Translations under genes and position numbers: made by a program | DNA from: Rossellomorea sp. BNER | Lineage (GTDB): Bacteria; Bacillota; Bacilli; Bacillales; Bacillaceae_B | Assembly: GCA_024213275.1 (NCBI GenBank) | Contig: JANAVG010000003.1 | Span: 124,001 to 188,000, forward strand | Direction of reading: 5' to 3' | DNA: 64,000 bases | The notes under the pieces: model-generated | The model's database searches: none | What the model was told of the DNA's origin: nothing | What the model saw: only the letters and a program-made list of their open reading frames with translations | Shown: positions 45,439 through 54,393 of the stretch, in pieces | Numbering within the stretch: position 1 is the stretch's first letter | How the letters are laid out: each line of letters opens with the position of its first letter

Positions 45439-46137
45439 ATGAAAGTATCTATCATCATTCCTTTTTATAATTGTCCTTATGTAGATCAGGCGATAAAAAG
45501 TGCATTGAACCAAACTTATCAGAATATTGAAGTGATCGTGGTTGATGATGGTTCAACGCAATATGTGGAAAAGATTAAACCGTTTATAAATAGAATAAAA
45601 TATTTAAAGAAAGCTAATGGTGGAACCGCTTCTGCCCTAAATTATGGTCTCAAGCATGCTACTGGACAGTATTTTGCTTGGTTGAGTTCTGATGATATGT
45701 TTGTTACTAACAAAATTGAAAGACAATTATCATTTATGAAGAGCACTGGTGCACTAATTTCTTATACTGCATTTACTACAATAGATGCTAACAATAAAAT
45801 AATTGATAAAATACACTCACAACAGATGAACAGAAAAAAATTTATGAGACTTCTTTCAAGCGGTTGTCCTATCAATGGATGTACAGTAATAGCTAATATG
45901 AATCTAATCAAAAAGGCTGGATTGTTTGATGAAAGTCTTAAATATACTCAGGATTATGAAATGTGGTGTAGATTGATTCTTCATACGAATATTTATTATT
46001 TGGATGAAACTCTAGTTTTATATCGTGTTCATAATTCTATGGGTTCTGTAAAATATAGAAGAGGTGTAGCAAAAGAGACAGCGGTGGTTAAAAACAAGTA
46101 TAAAAAATTCTTCTGGCTTTACTTGAGAAGGAAATGA
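45439..46137 (+). CDS. Family-2 glycosyltransferase
   Basis: 232 residues, GT-A fold: VSIIIPFYNCPYVDQAIKS, VIVVDDGST, ANGGTASALNYGL, WLSSDDMF (DXD-type metal site) and a C-terminal TQDYEMWCRL segment. It transfers a sugar from a nucleotide donor; donor and acceptor are unknown. ATG 45439 follows GAAAGAAGG. A CATATTATA box (45399-45407) fits the sigma-K -10 but lacks a -35 AC at the right distance. First gene of the glycan locus, ended by a convergent terminator. Confidence 0.85.
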   Translation: MKVSIIIPFYNCPYVDQAIKSALNQTYQNIEVIVVDDGSTQYVEKIKPFINRIKYLKKANGGTASALNYGLKHATGQYFAWLSSDDMFVTNKIERQLSFMKSTGALISYTAFTTIDANNKIIDKIHSQQMNRKKFMRLLSSGCPINGCTVIANMNLIKKAGLFDESLKYTQDYEMWCRLILHTNIYYLDETLVLYRVHNSMGSVKYRRGVAKETAVVKNKYKKFFWLYLRRK

Positions 46138-46149
46138 AGTGATAATGAA

Positions 46150-46184
46150 AAAATCCCTCTAAAACTTGATGAGGGATTTATTAT
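46150..46184. terminator. Bidirectional terminator between convergent genes
   Basis: AAATCCCTC (46151-46159) / GAGGGATTT (46171-46179), A-run left and T-rich right, between the glycosyltransferase and the epimerase. Confidence 0.75.
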
Positions 46185-46189
46185 TGGTT

Positions 46190-47104
46190 TTAGTGATTAA
46201 CAGAAAAATTATATGTTTCATGAATTCCCTGCTTAATATCATAAGATGGACTCCAAATTAAATGTTTTTTTGCCTTTCGGTTAGATATAGAACTATGCTT
46301 AATATCTCCGATTCTTTCACTTGAATGGAAATAATAAAGATCATCATTGTGTTCCTCACTTAAAATGCTGATCAAATCCATAATTGATGTAGATGTACCC
46401 GTGCAAATTTGAAACGTATTATTGTCTCCATTCTTAATAGCAGCAATGTTTGCATCCGCCACATCTTTCACATAAATATAATCTCTGGTCTGTTTACCGT
46501 CACCATGAATTTTTAACTTTTCATTGTTTCGGATTTTATCTAGAAATACCGCAATAACTCCACCTTCACCCTTAGCAGTTTGCCTGGGTCCATAGACATT
46601 TCCATATCTTAGTATAGTGTAAGGTAATCCAAATATATGATTGTATCGTTTTATATAATTTTCAGCTGATAGTTTTGAAAGACCATAATAAGAAAGGGGA
46701 AGTGTAGGGTCTTCTTCACTAATGGGATTTTTTGTTATGTTCCCATATACAGCCGAAGTAGAAGAAAAAATAAATTTTTTGACCGATGCCTCTTTACAGG
46801 CTTCCAGGAGATTAATAGTACCCATAATATTAATATTTGCATCTTCCATGGGATTTAAAGTAGACCTTACTACATCTGCTTGAGCGGCTAAATGAAAGAG
46901 ATAATCAGGTTTTATTTTTAAGATAATTTCTTTAGCTTTATTACTACATATATCCATTTCATAAGGTATTGCTAAGGGATGAATATAGCCTTGTTTTCCA
47001 GTGGAAAAATTATCAATTACATGAACCTGGAATCCTATTTTTATAAGTTCCTCCACTATATGGGAACCAATAAAACCAGCTCCTCCGGTAACTACTGCCT
47101 TCAT
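46190..47104 (-). CDS. NAD-dependent sugar-nucleotide epimerase (GalE-like extended SDR)
   Basis: 304 residues. Rossmann motif VVTGGAGFIGSHIVEEL, then DNFSTGK, HLAAQADV, catalytic SSTSAVYG and YGLSK (YxxxK), and the substrate segment RYGNVYGPRQ. It resembles UDP-glucose/GlcNAc 4-epimerases; the exact sugar cannot be set. ATG 47104 has AAGGGTG upstream and a sigma-K-type promoter with both boxes (47134-47161, minus strand). Confidence 0.88.
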   Translation of the reverse strand: MKAVVTGGAGFIGSHIVEELIKIGFQVHVIDNFSTGKQGYIHPLAIPYEMDICSNKAKEIILKIKPDYLFHLAAQADVVRSTLNPMEDANINIMGTINLLEACKEASVKKFIFSSTSAVYGNITKNPISEEDPTLPLSYYGLSKLSAENYIKRYNHIFGLPYTILRYGNVYGPRQTAKGEGGVIAVFLDKIRNNEKLKIHGDGKQTRDYIYVKDVADANIAAIKNGDNNTFQICTGTSTSIMDLISILSEEHNDDLYYFHSSERIGDIKHSSISNRKAKKHLIWSPSYDIKQGIHETYNFSVNH

Positions 47105-47133
47105 AATTATAGTTCACCCTTATTAATTTTTTA

Positions 47134-47161
47134 TATCATATGTCAATTGACAACCTTTTGT
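47134..47161 (-). promoter_or_regulatory. Sigma-K-like promoter of the epimerase gene
   Basis: On the minus strand, AC (47161-47160), 17 nt, CATATGATA (47142-47134): complete match, 30 bp before the start codon. Confidence 0.6.
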
Positions 47162-47240
47162 TAATGCTGGAACTTAAAATGATAGTTTAGAAGGGTAAGT
47201 ATTTTATTATATTTGTAAAAGAATAGATATAATCCCCTAT

Positions 47241-48311
47241 TTAAATACCTAATGACCTTAACATGTTTATAAAGTTCTTACGATACTGCTCGTGGCTGAA
47301 CTGTGTTTTGACATGGTTTTTGGCATTATCGATGATATAATCTCGAGTGTTTTTATTAGACATAAGTTCACCAGCTTGTTTCACTGCATGATTGATGTTC
47401 CCTATTTGATAATACTTCCCTGTTTGGTTATGGAGAATGGCACTTCTTACGCCATCTGAATCAGTCGTTAAAATAGGACATCGACAACTCATTGCTTCTA
47501 ATAGGGAATATGGTGCACCTTCTACCTTAGAAGTAGAACAATAAAACCCTCCAGAATCTCCTATTCTAGAAAAGTATTCTTGCATTTTATTATTTGGAAC
47601 ATTTTGTAATAAAAATAATTTTTCCCTTAAGTTTAATAATTTTACCAGTTGAAAAAAATCATTTCTTTCTTTTAGTGAAGAAAGGCTTGGGTCCTCGAAC
47701 ATGTAAAGCTCAATTTTAGGGTTAACATCCTTTATTAATCGGTGGCCAATTTGTAGAAACTCTCTCCAGTTTTTATTATCTTCAAGTCTCCCGATCCAAG
47801 CAATAATTGGATTGTTCTTTACTGGTAGAGGTTTATAGTGAAAAGCTGTAGTATCAAAACAATTATTGAAGCTGAATTTAGGAGTGGATGGAAAGTATTG
47901 ATCAAAGATTTTAATGATATGTGGAGTTTTTGGATTCAGTAAAGCATTACCGTGTTGTGTGACATATGGAATGGCTTTTTTTAACTCCTCACTTGCGACA
48001 TGTTTTGGACCGAAACCTTGTATTTCAAGAATGATTTTCCCTTTATATCCTAGTTGTCTGAAACGAGGAAGTGCTGAATAATCAGATGTCACGATTATTG
48101 CATCGTAGTTTCCCTTTTGAATTATATTTCTAATTTCTTCATCTTTATCGTTTATAAAAACTGTTGCATTCTCATGGTTTAACAGATTTCTTCTTTTGCT
48201 ATAATACAAAAAATGGCAAGTCACTCCAGCTTGTTTAAGAGCTATATGTCTCTGTTTATTTAAGGTTTCTACACCTCCACTCGGCACATAAAAAACAAAC
48301 AACAATTTCAT
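47241..48311 (-). CDS. Family-4-type glycosyltransferase, paralogue 1
   Basis: 356 residues, GT-B fold. The start reads KLLFVFYVPSGGVETLNK, the C-terminal half has AWIGRLEDNKNW and EGAPYSLLEAMSCRCPIL, the E-x7-E donor-binding motif of retaining GT4 enzymes. It is a clear paralogue of the gene at 49879-50949, sharing PSGG(V/I)ETLN, ASDY/TSDY, FSRIGDSGGF and HNQTGKYY. ATG 48311 has GGAGGG 7 nt upstream. Substrates unknown. Confidence 0.85.
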   Translation of the reverse strand: MKLLFVFYVPSGGVETLNKQRHIALKQAGVTCHFLYYSKRRNLLNHENATVFINDKDEEIRNIIQKGNYDAIIVTSDYSALPRFRQLGYKGKIILEIQGFGPKHVASEELKKAIPYVTQHGNALLNPKTPHIIKIFDQYFPSTPKFSFNNCFDTTAFHYKPLPVKNNPIIAWIGRLEDNKNWREFLQIGHRLIKDVNPKIELYMFEDPSLSSLKERNDFFQLVKLLNLREKLFLLQNVPNNKMQEYFSRIGDSGGFYCSTSKVEGAPYSLLEAMSCRCPILTTDSDGVRSAILHNQTGKYYQIGNINHAVKQAGELMSNKNTRDYIIDNAKNHVKTQFSHEQYRKNFINMLRSLGI

Positions 48312-48715
48312 AGCTTTTCCCTCCGGACTAAATACAGATTTCTTCTTATATTATATATATGTCTTATGAATACGATTGTAGAGGGCATTTAAATCAATAT
48401 TATGATTATTAGAGGTTGCCTATGGCATTGAGAGAGGATTGTACATAGTATAAATAAGAATTTCTATATTATTAAAAGGTAGATAATGTTTCATCGTTAG
48501 GAGTGTGAAAAGTGGGTCAGTAGTAACTATTAATTATCGTACCTTGTTTACTGTGAATAATGGAAAACTCTAAATAACCGAATGGCATCTATAACGGAGA
48601 ATCAATGTAGCCTTATCAGTTATGTCAGTCTAAATTCCAAAATCATTATAGTTTGATAAATAAAAATAAAGGATGGATTATGATTTGTAAAATAAAATTA
48701 AGAGGGTGATGTTGA
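48312..48715 (+). other. Divergent intergenic region before the beta-propeller-like gene
   Basis: 404 bp, AT-rich. The recognisable part is TTGTACATAGTATAAATA (48439-48456), containing CATAGTATA (48444-48452), a full sigma-K -10 match with only GC at the -35 position. The same TTGTACATA-STATAAATA block occurs before the glycosyltransferase at 51238. It is ~260 bp from the next start codon. No ORF or RNA gene seen. Confidence 0.5.
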
Positions 48716-49675
48716 ATGAGTAAATTATATTTAGTTGGAGCTCAACAAAAATCAAAAATATTTAGTAATTGGGAATTATATAAAAAAGGAATAGTACTAG
48801 AAATTGAATTGGAAAATCACAAAATAAAAAAGGTCGTTGAGTACAATTCTCCCCCAGCAGTTTGTCCGGATGAAAATGCATCCATCTCTTTTACAGCGGC
48901 TACTCTTTCTAATCAAAAACTATTCGTGGGCACTCTTACTGAGGTTTTAGTATATAATGAAAAAAATTTCAAAATCGAAAATTACATCTCACATCCAATG
49001 TTTAATGATATCCATCATGTAAAGCCAAGAGCAAATGGAAACTTGTTAGTTGTAAATACTGGATTAGATATGGTAATAGAACTTTCTCCAGAAGGCGAAA
49101 TTGTAAATTATTGGAGTGTAATAGATGAGCAACCATGGCAAAGATTTAATAAATCAACTGATTATCGAAAAATTCCTACCACAAAACCCCATAAATCCCA
49201 CCCGAATTTTGTGTTCGAATTAAACGATGAAATTTGGGTTACTAGATGCCTTCAAAAAGATGCAGTATGTTTAACGGATCCAAGTAAAAAAATCTCAATT
49301 GGAAGAGAGTTAGTACATGATGGGATTATCCATAAGAATAAAATTTATTTTACTCAAGTAGATGGTAGAGTTGTAATTGTTAATGCAAATACACTAAAGG
49401 TTGAAAAGGAGATTAATCTCGGTGGATTATCTAACCGTAAGATGCAGATAGGATGGTGTAGAGGAATAAAGCCGCTAAATGATGACATAATATTGGTTGG
49501 TTTTACAAGGGTAAGACCTTCCAAAGAAGTTAATCCAAATGGGAAAATTAATTGGAGAGGCCAATACGGTCATATGCCAACCAGATTAGCATGTTTTGAT
49601 CTCAAAAACAAAAAGTTATTATGGGAAAAAAACTTAGAAGATTATGATTTAAATGCTATCTATTCAATCAATTAA
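48716..49675 (+). CDS. Beta-propeller-like protein of unknown function
   Basis: 319 residues with repeating beta-blade-like units: KLFVGTLTEVLVYN, NGNLLVVNTGLDMVIELSP, DEIWVTRCLQKDAV, NKIYFTQVDGRVVIVNAN, DDIILVGFTRVRP and RLACFDLKNKKLLWE. Some features (DIHHVKPRANGNLL, SPEGEIVNYW) recall arylsulfotransferase-type or PQQ-type propellers, but I cannot assign the family. No signal peptide. ATG 48716 follows GAGGGTGA. It lies between two paralogous GT4 genes and a few kb from a PAPS pathway. It may bind glycan or protein; enzymatic activity is unproven. Confidence 0.6.
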   Translation: MSKLYLVGAQQKSKIFSNWELYKKGIVLEIELENHKIKKVVEYNSPPAVCPDENASISFTAATLSNQKLFVGTLTEVLVYNEKNFKIENYISHPMFNDIHHVKPRANGNLLVVNTGLDMVIELSPEGEIVNYWSVIDEQPWQRFNKSTDYRKIPTTKPHKSHPNFVFELNDEIWVTRCLQKDAVCLTDPSKKISIGRELVHDGIIHKNKIYFTQVDGRVVIVNANTLKVEKEINLGGLSNRKMQIGWCRGIKPLNDDIILVGFTRVRPSKEVNPNGKINWRGQYGHMPTRLACFDLKNKKLLWEKNLEDYDLNAIYSIN

Positions 49676-49688
49676 ATTTATATATTTT

Positions 49689-49731
49689 TGATGGAGATGG
49701 AATTAATTTTGTAACTATCTCCATCATTTGA
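49689..49731 (+). terminator. Terminator of the beta-propeller-like gene
   Basis: Perfect 10-bp stem TGATGGAGAT / ATCTCCATCA, weak T-tail. Confidence 0.6.
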
Positions 49732-49858
49732 TTATTAAAATATATATCTATTAATTAAAAAATATACAATTTGGTGGGATTTAATATCTGTTTATATCCT
49801 AAGATAAGGTAGTCACAAGTACGTTCATTAATTCACCCGTTAAAAGCTTACATATAAT

Positions 49859-49882
49859 AAGTCCCGTAATAGGGACTTTTAT
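49859..49882. terminator. Second hairpin at the convergent boundary
   Basis: AAGTCCC / GGGACTT with TTTT on the right; it can serve either strand between the beta-propeller-like gene and GT4 paralogue 2. Confidence 0.65.
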
Positions 49883-50949
49883 TGTGCTTTATCAATTCCC
49901 AAAGCATTTAGCATAATTTTAAAATTCATACTATAACGGTCTAAACTGAAATTAGTTTCGACATGTTTTAAAGCATTTTTTCTGATCTGTTCTCGTAATG
50001 TTGAATTGGTCATGAGATCTTTGGCCTGTGTCAATGCGTCATTAATCAGACCAATTTTATAGTATTTCCCAGTTTGGTTATGAATCACAGCAGGTCGAAC
50101 GCCATAGCAGTCAGTTGTAAGAACAGGACAACGACTACTCATTGCTTCTAATGGCGAATACGGGGCACCTTCTGCTTTAGAAGTAATACATAAAAATCCA
50201 CCTGAATCACCAATTCTTGAGAAATGGTTACTCATATCATTATTTGGTACATTAGCATATAAACTTATGTTTTTATTTAAGTTTAATTTTTTTTTCATTG
50301 TTTCAAATCGTTCTCGTTCTTCTGGTTTAGAAAGAGTAGGATCTTCAAACATGTATAATTCTGTATTTGGATTATCATCAACTAATTTTTTACCAATTAG
50401 TAAGAATTCTTTCCAGTTCTTATTATCTTCAATTCGTCCAATCCAAGCAACTATAGGGTTAGGGTGTAAAGGCAATTTCTTATAGGCATACTTAGTAGAA
50501 TCTATACAATTATTAAATCCAAATCTTGGAGTATATGGGAAAAGGTCTTTAAATAAATCTGTAATATAAGGTGTTCGTGGATATAATAGACCATCTGCAT
50601 ATCGAGTTATGATTGGCTTAGCTTGTTTTAAAATATCCGTTGCTTGATCTTTTGCCCCACCTTGGAGTTCATAGATAAACTTTCCTTTAAAACCTAATTT
50701 TCTAAACCGAGGCATTGCTAAATAATCTGAAGCAACAACAACTACATCGAACTTTCCATTGGATAAAATATTCTTAATCTTTCTATCTTCATTTGTAATA
50801 TAAACTCGTGCTTGGTGATCATTAATGTATTTCTTTTCATTTCGATAATAAAGAAATTCGCATTGAATACCTTTAAGTGCTACTTGGCGATGGCAGTTAA
50901 GGGTCTCAATCCCTCCGCTAGGTAGATAAAAAACAAATAATATTTTCAT
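49879..50949 (-). CDS. Family-4-type glycosyltransferase, paralogue 2
   Basis: 356 residues from ATG 50949, which has GGAGG 7 nt upstream; the in-frame TTG at 50955 is too close to it. Same layout as paralogue 1: KILFVFYLPSGGIETLN, AWIGRIEDNKNWKEF, EGAPYSPLEAMSSRCPVL (E-x7-E). Divergence is clear, so the duplication is not recent or the two have different substrates. They flank the beta-propeller-like gene. Confidence 0.85.
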   Translation of the reverse strand: MKILFVFYLPSGGIETLNCHRQVALKGIQCEFLYYRNEKKYINDHQARVYITNEDRKIKNILSNGKFDVVVVASDYLAMPRFRKLGFKGKFIYELQGGAKDQATDILKQAKPIITRYADGLLYPRTPYITDLFKDLFPYTPRFGFNNCIDSTKYAYKKLPLHPNPIVAWIGRIEDNKNWKEFLLIGKKLVDDNPNTELYMFEDPTLSKPEERERFETMKKKLNLNKNISLYANVPNNDMSNHFSRIGDSGGFLCITSKAEGAPYSPLEAMSSRCPVLTTDCYGVRPAVIHNQTGKYYKIGLINDALTQAKDLMTNSTLREQIRKNALKHVETNFSLDRYSMNFKIMLNALGIDKAQ

Positions 50950-51116
50950 GAACAAGCCTCCATCATAATTAACTATGATATCTCTGTTTCAATTTTATTA
51001 GAGAAATTAAGCAACTATTAAAATAGTATAAAATTTTAAATGTTGACTTCTGATTTTAGAATGAAAAACTTAATTCAATATATGTAATTGTTCGAATTTT
51101 GTTTACAAGAACCCAA

Positions 51117-51144
51117 ACATAGAAACTTGCTTGTACATACTATA
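51117..51144 (+). promoter_or_regulatory. Sigma-K-like promoter of the GT2 gene
   Basis: AC (51117-51118), 17 nt, CATACTATA (51136-51144): complete match, about 94 bp before the start codon. Confidence 0.55.
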
Positions 51145-51237
51145 AATAGAGACTTCTAGGGTGAACGAATTAAAACCTGGTATGGGGCTGTTATGAAGAA
51201 TAATTAAAATACAAAGCTAGTTAAAAGGAGTGGACTA

Positions 51238-52011
51238 ATGAATCGATCAGTTAGCATTATGATTACAACTACGATAGGCAGAGAACAAGTACTTTATTGG
51301 GTAGTTAAACATCTTTGTAAAGATATTCCCATCCCTTTTCATCTTTACCTTTATAATGATCATGCTAATCCTTTGAATACTACATTACTCAAAATCATAA
51401 ATGAAGAAAAAAGAAATGATATTAAATTAGTTGTATACAATGATTTGGGTAAGCTCAATACGAAAAAAATCGGTTGTGGGGGAGCAAGGCATTTTCTGTT
51501 TGAACAAGTAAAACGTAATCACGATATTGTTATTTCATTAGATGATGATATGCAATTAAAACCTAAATGGCTAGAGAATATTATGTTAGCAATGGACAAG
51601 TTTCCAAAACACTGTGTCTTTACAGGAGTGGTCAGAAGAAATGATGGCAGTATCCAAATGGCAGGATCTAATTTTAAAATTGAAAATAAAACATTATACC
51701 GTACAGAAAACCAAAAAATATTACCATTATCAAAATACCATATTACTGAATGGGGGCCAATGGGGTGTTTGGCTTTTTGTCGGTCTGCTTTAACAGAACC
51801 TTGCATTATCCCGCCATTATACATTAGAGATGATGCTGCTTTTTATCTTTTATTAAGACGTTTTGGGATCAATGAAACGGTCGTTGTTCCTGAATCCGAA
51901 GCAATCCACAAACCTTTTCCTGTCCCCAGCTCAAATTTAAGATTAAAAGAAGAGATGGAAAAAGAAGTAATTTATTTTAAGAAAGTACACGGTCTGACAT
52001 TTGGTTATTGA
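51238..52011 (+). CDS. Glycosyltransferase, GT-A fold (GT2-like)
   Basis: 257 residues. SIMITTTIGREQVLYWVV at the start, GCGGARHFLFEQV, VISLDDDMQLKP (the DXD metal site) and EWGPMGCLAFCRSAL; the late DDAAFYLLLRRFG segment is of the kind seen in GT2 enzymes. Donor and acceptor unknown. ATG 51238 has AAAGGAGT upstream. It has its own sigma-K-like promoter and terminator, so it is a single-gene unit. Confidence 0.8.
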   Translation: MNRSVSIMITTTIGREQVLYWVVKHLCKDIPIPFHLYLYNDHANPLNTTLLKIINEEKRNDIKLVVYNDLGKLNTKKIGCGGARHFLFEQVKRNHDIVISLDDDMQLKPKWLENIMLAMDKFPKHCVFTGVVRRNDGSIQMAGSNFKIENKTLYRTENQKILPLSKYHITEWGPMGCLAFCRSALTEPCIIPPLYIRDDAAFYLLLRRFGINETVVVPESEAIHKPFPVPSSNLRLKEEMEKEVIYFKKVHGLTFGY

Positions 52012-52092
52012 AAATAATTCAAAAAACAATAGAGGGAAGAGTTTATCTAGGAGTAATTCCTATGAGAAATAGTCTTTCTTCTACAATATTAA

Positions 52093-52137
52093 GTCCGTTA
52101 TCATCAATAACAGCCATTGAAGATAACGGCTTTTATT
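52093..52137 (+). terminator. Terminator of the GT2 gene
   Basis: CCGTTATC (52095-52102) / GATAACGG (52122-52129) followed by CTTTTATTG. The 308-bp gap to the next gene also holds AC-16 nt-CATATAAAA (52268-52294), one base off the sigma-K pattern and close to the ribosome site; I do not list it as a promoter. Confidence 0.7.
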
Positions 52138-52319
52138 GTTTTACTCTCCCAAAGTACGACAATAAGCTCATTTTTCTCGCATAACAAAATGTTTAATTTT
52201 CTTTGTATATCTATACGAGCTGGACACCCGCCTTTTTTAAAAATATAGAGATATGTCTAGGACAAGAACTTCCTATAATCATAAACATATAAAAGAGAGG
52301 GAAGGAGGGAGAGGTGCTT

Positions 52320-53417
52320 ATGAAAATATTAACGGTTTTAGGAACAAGGCCTGAAGTGATCAGATTAAGCTTAATCATTAAAAAGTTAGATGAATTAGCA
52401 GAAAAGCATGTCTTAGTTCATTCCGGACAGAATTTTACTCACTCTTTAAACGGAGTCTTCTTTAAAGAACTTGGAATCCGTAAGCCGGACTATATATTAT
52501 CCACTAAACAACAATCTTTGGGAGAGCAGCTTTCTTCGTTATTTACTGGATTAGAAAACATCCTTCTTAAAGAAAATCCTGATAAAGTCCTTGTATTAGG
52601 TGATACCAATAGTGGGTTAAGTTCAATATTAGCCGAAAGACTGATGATTCCTGTGGTTCACATGGAAGCAGGTAATCGCTGTTTTGATTTGAATGTACCG
52701 GAGGAAAAGAATAGAAAAATTATCGATGCCATTTCATCCTTAAATCTTGTGTACACTACCTATAGTAAAAACAACCTACTGAGAGAAGGAATGAATCCCA
52801 GTAGAATTTCAATCTGTGGGAATCCAATTTATGAAGTAATTACTCATTATGAAAAACAAATAACTAAAAGTAGGATATTAGAAAATCATAATCTCCATGA
52901 AAAAGATTATTTTCTTGTAACCATTCATAGGGCAGAAAACGTAGACAACCCTGAATATCTAAACTCAATATTCAATGCATTAAATACATTAGCATTAACT
53001 TACAAAAAAAGAGTAATATTTAGTACTCATCCTAGAACTAGATCAAAACTAATTAGTACAAATGACATTTCTCTTAGCCCCTTAATCGAATTTCATGAAC
53101 CTTTTGGTTTTTTTGACTTTGTTAAATTAGAGAAAAATGCTCAATGTGTTTTGACAGACAGTGGTACTGTTCAAGAAGAATGCTGCATTTTTCATGTGCC
53201 CACAGTGACTGTTAGAAAGACAACTGAACGACCAGAGACAGTAGATTGCGGTAGTAATTTAATATCTGGTTTAGAGAAAAAAAACATAATTAATGGCGTA
53301 AAAGTCATGATATCAAAACCTTCAAATTGGGTTTGTCCTACTGAGTATCTTGATTTAAATGTATCTGATAAAGTAATTAATATTCTTTTAGGGGGTTCTA
53401 AAATTGTTTCCGAATAA
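52320..53417 (+). CDS. UDP-N-acetylglucosamine 2-epimerase-type enzyme (CapG/FnlC group)
   Basis: 365 residues from ATG 52320, 10 nt after AAGGAGGG. Signatures: TVLGTRPEVIRL, HSGQNF, LVLGDTNS, HMEAGNRCFDLNVPEEKNR, TIHRAENVDN and LTDSGTVQEE. The HMEAGNRCFD form is the one I associate with FnlC/CapG/WbvD, which act last in UDP-L-FucNAc or UDP-L-QuiNAc synthesis, not with ordinary MnaA (HVEAGLR). The two other steps are encoded directly downstream with overlapping frames. Confidence 0.85.
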   Translation: MKILTVLGTRPEVIRLSLIIKKLDELAEKHVLVHSGQNFTHSLNGVFFKELGIRKPDYILSTKQQSLGEQLSSLFTGLENILLKENPDKVLVLGDTNSGLSSILAERLMIPVVHMEAGNRCFDLNVPEEKNRKIIDAISSLNLVYTTYSKNNLLREGMNPSRISICGNPIYEVITHYEKQITKSRILENHNLHEKDYFLVTIHRAENVDNPEYLNSIFNALNTLALTYKKRVIFSTHPRTRSKLISTNDISLSPLIEFHEPFGFFDFVKLEKNAQCVLTDSGTVQEECCIFHVPTVTVRKTTERPETVDCGSNLISGLEKKNIINGVKVMISKPSNWVCPTEYLDLNVSDKVINILLGGSKIVSE

Positions 53418-54393
53418 AACGATCTTAGTAACAGGGGGAACTGGCTCATGGGGGCAGGAATTGGTTAACCAATTATTGTATAAAGGTCCAAAGGAAATAC
53501 GGGTTTTTTCTAGAAATGAAACGAGTCAGGTCTCAATGAAGCAGAAATTCGAAAATAATCCTAAGCTTAAATTCGTAATAGGAGATGTAAGAGATAAGGA
53601 TGCCGTTAATGAAGTGTGTGAAGGTGTCGATTATATCTTTCATCTTGCTGCATTGAAGCATGTTCCTGTATGCGAGTTCCAACCGTTAGAGGCATTAAAG
53701 ACGAATGTTATCGGTACTCAAAATATTATAGGAGCAGCGATTACGAATAAGGTAGAAAAAGTCATCAATATTTCAACAGACAAAGCAGCAAATCCATCTA
53801 ATTTTTATGGGTTTACAAAAGCAATGGGAGAAAAACTCATTATTAATGCTAATGTTTTAACAGATAAAACGAAATTTGTATGTGTTCGCGGAGGGAACGT
53901 ACTTGGTACAAACGGAAGTGTTATTCATATATTTAAGCATGGTATAAAAAATAAATCTAGAATAGGTATCACAGATAAAGAAATGACCCGTTTTTTCCTG
54001 ACGGTAAAAGATGCGATTAAGCTATTGTTTAAAGCAACATACGAAAGTCACGGTGGAGAAATTTTTGTCATGAAGATGCCTACTTGTAAGATACTTGATT
54101 TAGCTCAAGTGTTAATTGATAAGTACGCAGATGGTGAGGTAATAATTGAAGAATCTGGTATAAGACCAGGGGAGAAGCTGCATGAAATCCTGTTAACTGA
54201 GTTTGAGAGTCATAATACAATTGTCTATGATAATGAGTACTTTGTCATTCTTCCAACAATTCCAATTGAAGGACTTAAGGAATATTATAAGAGCTATCCA
54301 AAAGTAGACTTAGAAACTTATTGTTCAAGTGACAATCTTATCAATTATGATGAAATTAAAGTCATGCTCAAGGATGGAGGTTTTCTAGAATGA
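53404..54393 (+). CDS. UDP-GlcNAc 4,6-dehydratase/5-epimerase (CapE/FnlA-like)
   Basis: 329 residues, PF02719-type SDR. TILVTGGTGSWGQELV, then HLAALKHVPVCE, NISTDKAANPSNFYGFTKAMGE (YxxxK) and VRGGNVLGTNGSVIHIF. Makes the 4-keto-6-deoxy-L-sugar from UDP-GlcNAc. Start TTG 53404, 7 nt after AGGGGGT, overlapping the previous gene by 14 bp; next gene overlaps by 4 bp. The capE-type member of a three-step cassette. Confidence 0.87.
   Translation: MFPNKTILVTGGTGSWGQELVNQLLYKGPKEIRVFSRNETSQVSMKQKFENNPKLKFVIGDVRDKDAVNEVCEGVDYIFHLAALKHVPVCEFQPLEALKTNVIGTQNIIGAAITNKVEKVINISTDKAANPSNFYGFTKAMGEKLIINANVLTDKTKFVCVRGGNVLGTNGSVIHIFKHGIKNKSRIGITDKEMTRFFLTVKDAIKLLFKATYESHGGEIFVMKMPTCKILDLAQVLIDKYADGEVIIEESGIRPGEKLHEILLTEFESHNTIVYDNEYFVILPTIPIEGLKEYYKSYPKVDLETYCSSDNLINYDEIKVMLKDGGFLE

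Noticed and set aside
48716-49675. Calling the beta-propeller-like protein an arylsulfotransferase
   Set aside because: Only loose motif resemblance; I cannot identify the catalytic histidine region or a signal peptide, and the locus already has a PAPS-type sulfotransferase.
52268-52294. Sigma-K promoter for the UDP-sugar operon
   Set aside because: AC-16 nt-CATATAAAA has one -10 mismatch and would start transcription almost on the Shine-Dalgarno.
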